A stretch of 64,000 bases of DNA from Streptomyces luomodiensis. GTDB taxonomy: Bacteria > Actinomycetota > Actinomycetes > Streptomycetales > Streptomycetaceae. A model generated the notes under the pieces. It was not told where the DNA came from. It did not search any database and saw only the letters and a list, made by a program, of their open reading frames with translations. The stretch spans positions 4,650,001 through 4,714,000 of the forward strand of contig NZ_CP117522.1 of assembly GCF_031679605.1 (NCBI RefSeq), given 5' to 3'. The position numbers and the translations under genes are program-made. Shown piece by piece: positions 62,921-64,000 of the stretch (its first letter is position 1; every line of letters starts with the position of its first letter).

Positions 62921-63852
62921 GCCTCGGTACCTCCCCGGCCCCGCACATCGGTCACATCGGAGAGCACGCCCAGCAGGTCCTCCGCGAGCTCGGGCTTGAG
63001 CAGGCCGTGCGCGAGCGCCCGGTCCGCGGTCGTACGGGCCATGGCCAGATAGCCGGCGACGGCCTGGGGGGCGTGCCGCCGCAGCTCCGCGACATGTGCG
63101 GCGACCGTGCCCGCGTCGCCGCGCGCGACCGGACCGGTCAGCGCGGCGTCGCCGCTGCGCAGCGCGTTGTCCAGCGCGGCGCCGAGGAGGGGGCCGAGCA
63201 TCCGGTCGGGGGCCTCGACCCCGGACGCGCGCAGCAGCTCCATGGACTGGGCGACCAGCGTGGTGAGGTGGTTGGCGCCGATGGCGAGGGCGGCGTGATA
63301 GAGCGGACGGGCCTCCTCCGCGACCCACTCGGGCTCCCCGCCCATCTCGATGACCAGCGCCTCGGCCGCCAGCCGCAGCTCCTCGGGGGCGGTGACGCCG
63401 AAGGAGCAGCCGGCCAGCCGCTGGACGTCCACCGAGGTGCCGGTGAAGGTCATGACGGGGTGCAGCGCGAGCGGCAGCGCACCGGCCCGCAGCGCCGGCT
63501 CCAGCACACCGACCCCATAGCGGCCGGAGGTGTGCACCAGCAGCTGGCCGGGGCGCACCGCACCGGTTTCGGCCAGACCGCTGACCAACTCGGGCAGGGC
63601 GTCGTCGGGGACGGTGAGCAGCACCAGCTCGGCCCGCGCCAGCACCTCGGAGGGCGGGACGACCGGGACTTCGGGAAGCAGGGCGGCGGCCCGGCGCACG
63701 GAGGCGTCGGAAACACCGGACGCGGCGACCGGGCGGTGCCCGGCCAGCCGGAGCGAGGCGGCGAGGGCGGGGCCGACGCGGCCCGCGCCGACGACCCCGA
63801 CGGTGAGCCGGGCAGGTCGGTCCCGCGGCTCGGGAAGTGGTTGTGCGTTCAC
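62917..63852 (-). CDS. Rossmann-fold protein with DUF2520 domain
   Basis: 311 residues from GTG 63852 ([14 protein letters not shown]). N-terminal nucleotide-binding motif [22 protein letters not shown] and [21 protein letters not shown]. The C-terminal DUF2520 (6-phosphogluconate-dehydrogenase-like helical) covers [26 protein letters not shown] and [24 protein letters not shown]. It is first in the coupled run with panC-nadB-nadC, which makes a ketopantoate-reductase-like role in pantothenate synthesis an attractive but unproven idea. The remaining 63853-64000 contains no gene; promoters presumably lie there. Confidence 0.88.
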   Translation of the reverse strand: MNAQPLPEPRDRPARLTVGVVGAGRVGPALAASLRLAGHRPVAASGVSDASVRRAAALLPEVPVVPPSEVLARAELVLLTVPDDALPELVSGLAETGAVRPGQLLVHTSGRYGVGVLEPALRAGALPLALHPVMTFTGTSVDVQRLAGCSFGVTAPEELRLAAEALVIEMGGEPEWVAEEARPLYHAALAIGANHLTTLVAQSMELLRASGVEAPDRMLGPLLGAALDNALRSGDAALTGPVARGDAGTVAAHVAELRRHAPQAVAGYLAMARTTADRALAHGLLKPELAEDLLGVLSDVTDVRGRGGTEA

Positions 63853-64000
63853 GCGACAGCGGCCTTCCGTTCCAGTCCTCAGGGGGTACCGGACGATTCC
63901 CCGCCATGCTACGCGAGTGTTTCCGGGGGGTTTGGCCGCACACCCGGGCCTGTGGACAACTCTGTGGTCCGACGGACGTCCGTACGACATCATCGGCCCA

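Overview
The window is chromosomal DNA of a Streptomyces or very close relative. GC is very high, with strong G/C in third codon positions. The gene set is typical of the group: PhoR-PhoP with GTTCACC PHO boxes, mycothiol genes (mshA, mshD), Lsr2, CarD, ClpC, an XRE/DUF397 pair, type III pantothenate kinase, and many membrane, lipoprotein and STAND NTPase genes. No rRNA, tRNA or CRISPR array was found.

Layout. (1) 0.3-7.4 kb, all minus: a DoxX-family membrane protein, rlmB, cysS, ispF, ispD, carD. (2) 8-12.9 kb, phosphate control: a plus-strand lipoprotein, then phoR-phoP divergent from phoU across two 11-nt-periodic PHO boxes, then a 45-residue Cys-rich peptide and a 76-residue protein. A second copy of the phoP 3' end lies beyond the phoP stop. 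(3) 13.5-17.6 kb: an nSTAND1-type NTPase with an HTH-like N-terminus, one membrane segment and 14 WD40 blades. (4) 17.8-22.8 kb, mixed accessory genes: FkbM methyltransferase, GT2 glycosyltransferase with a GntR/UTRA regulator, TetR with a divergent NmrA-type reductase, and a frameshifted SUKH-like gene. (5) 22.8-34.2 kb: gpmA, an MFS exporter, an operon of small membrane protein, ECF sigma factor and M48 protease, a DUF4232 lipoprotein, mshA-ybjN, a methyltransferase, an HTH regulator, an aldo/keto reductase scrap and a Nudix hydrolase. (6) 34.7-40 kb: ppk with an overlapping CHAD-domain gene (polyphosphate), then mshD. (7) 40-51 kb, accessory: a DUF1016 PD-(D/E)XK protein with two related palindromes, a secreted 5'-nucleotidase, a macrolide-type glycosyltransferase, DUF397/XRE plus an anti-sigma-like ATPase, a lone TnpB element, a truncated gene remnant, and a NACHT STAND NTPase. 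(8) 51-64 kb, core again: clpC, a primase/polymerase-like protein, lsr2, argA-type acetyltransferase, BlaI-type regulator, a Lys/Ala/Arg-rich protein, coaX, and the overlapping run DUF2520 gene-panC-nadB-nadC (CoA and NAD synthesis).

Small duplications and scraps are common for a chromosomal core: duplicated phoP 3' end, duplicated coaX 5' end, an aldo/keto reductase tail, a SUKH frameshift and a nuclease-like C-terminal remnant. In-frame microrepeats are found in IspF, the STAND protein, the sigma factor, the CHAD protein, YbjN and the nucleotidase signal region. Several intergenic regions are built of short tandem repeats. Two of these, with GTTGATC units of 12 and 14 bp, are unexplained. 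The best candidates for undescribed systems are the NACHT gene with its long upstream inverted repeat beside TnpB, the sigma factor/M48 protease operon, and the paired palindromes at the DUF1016 gene.
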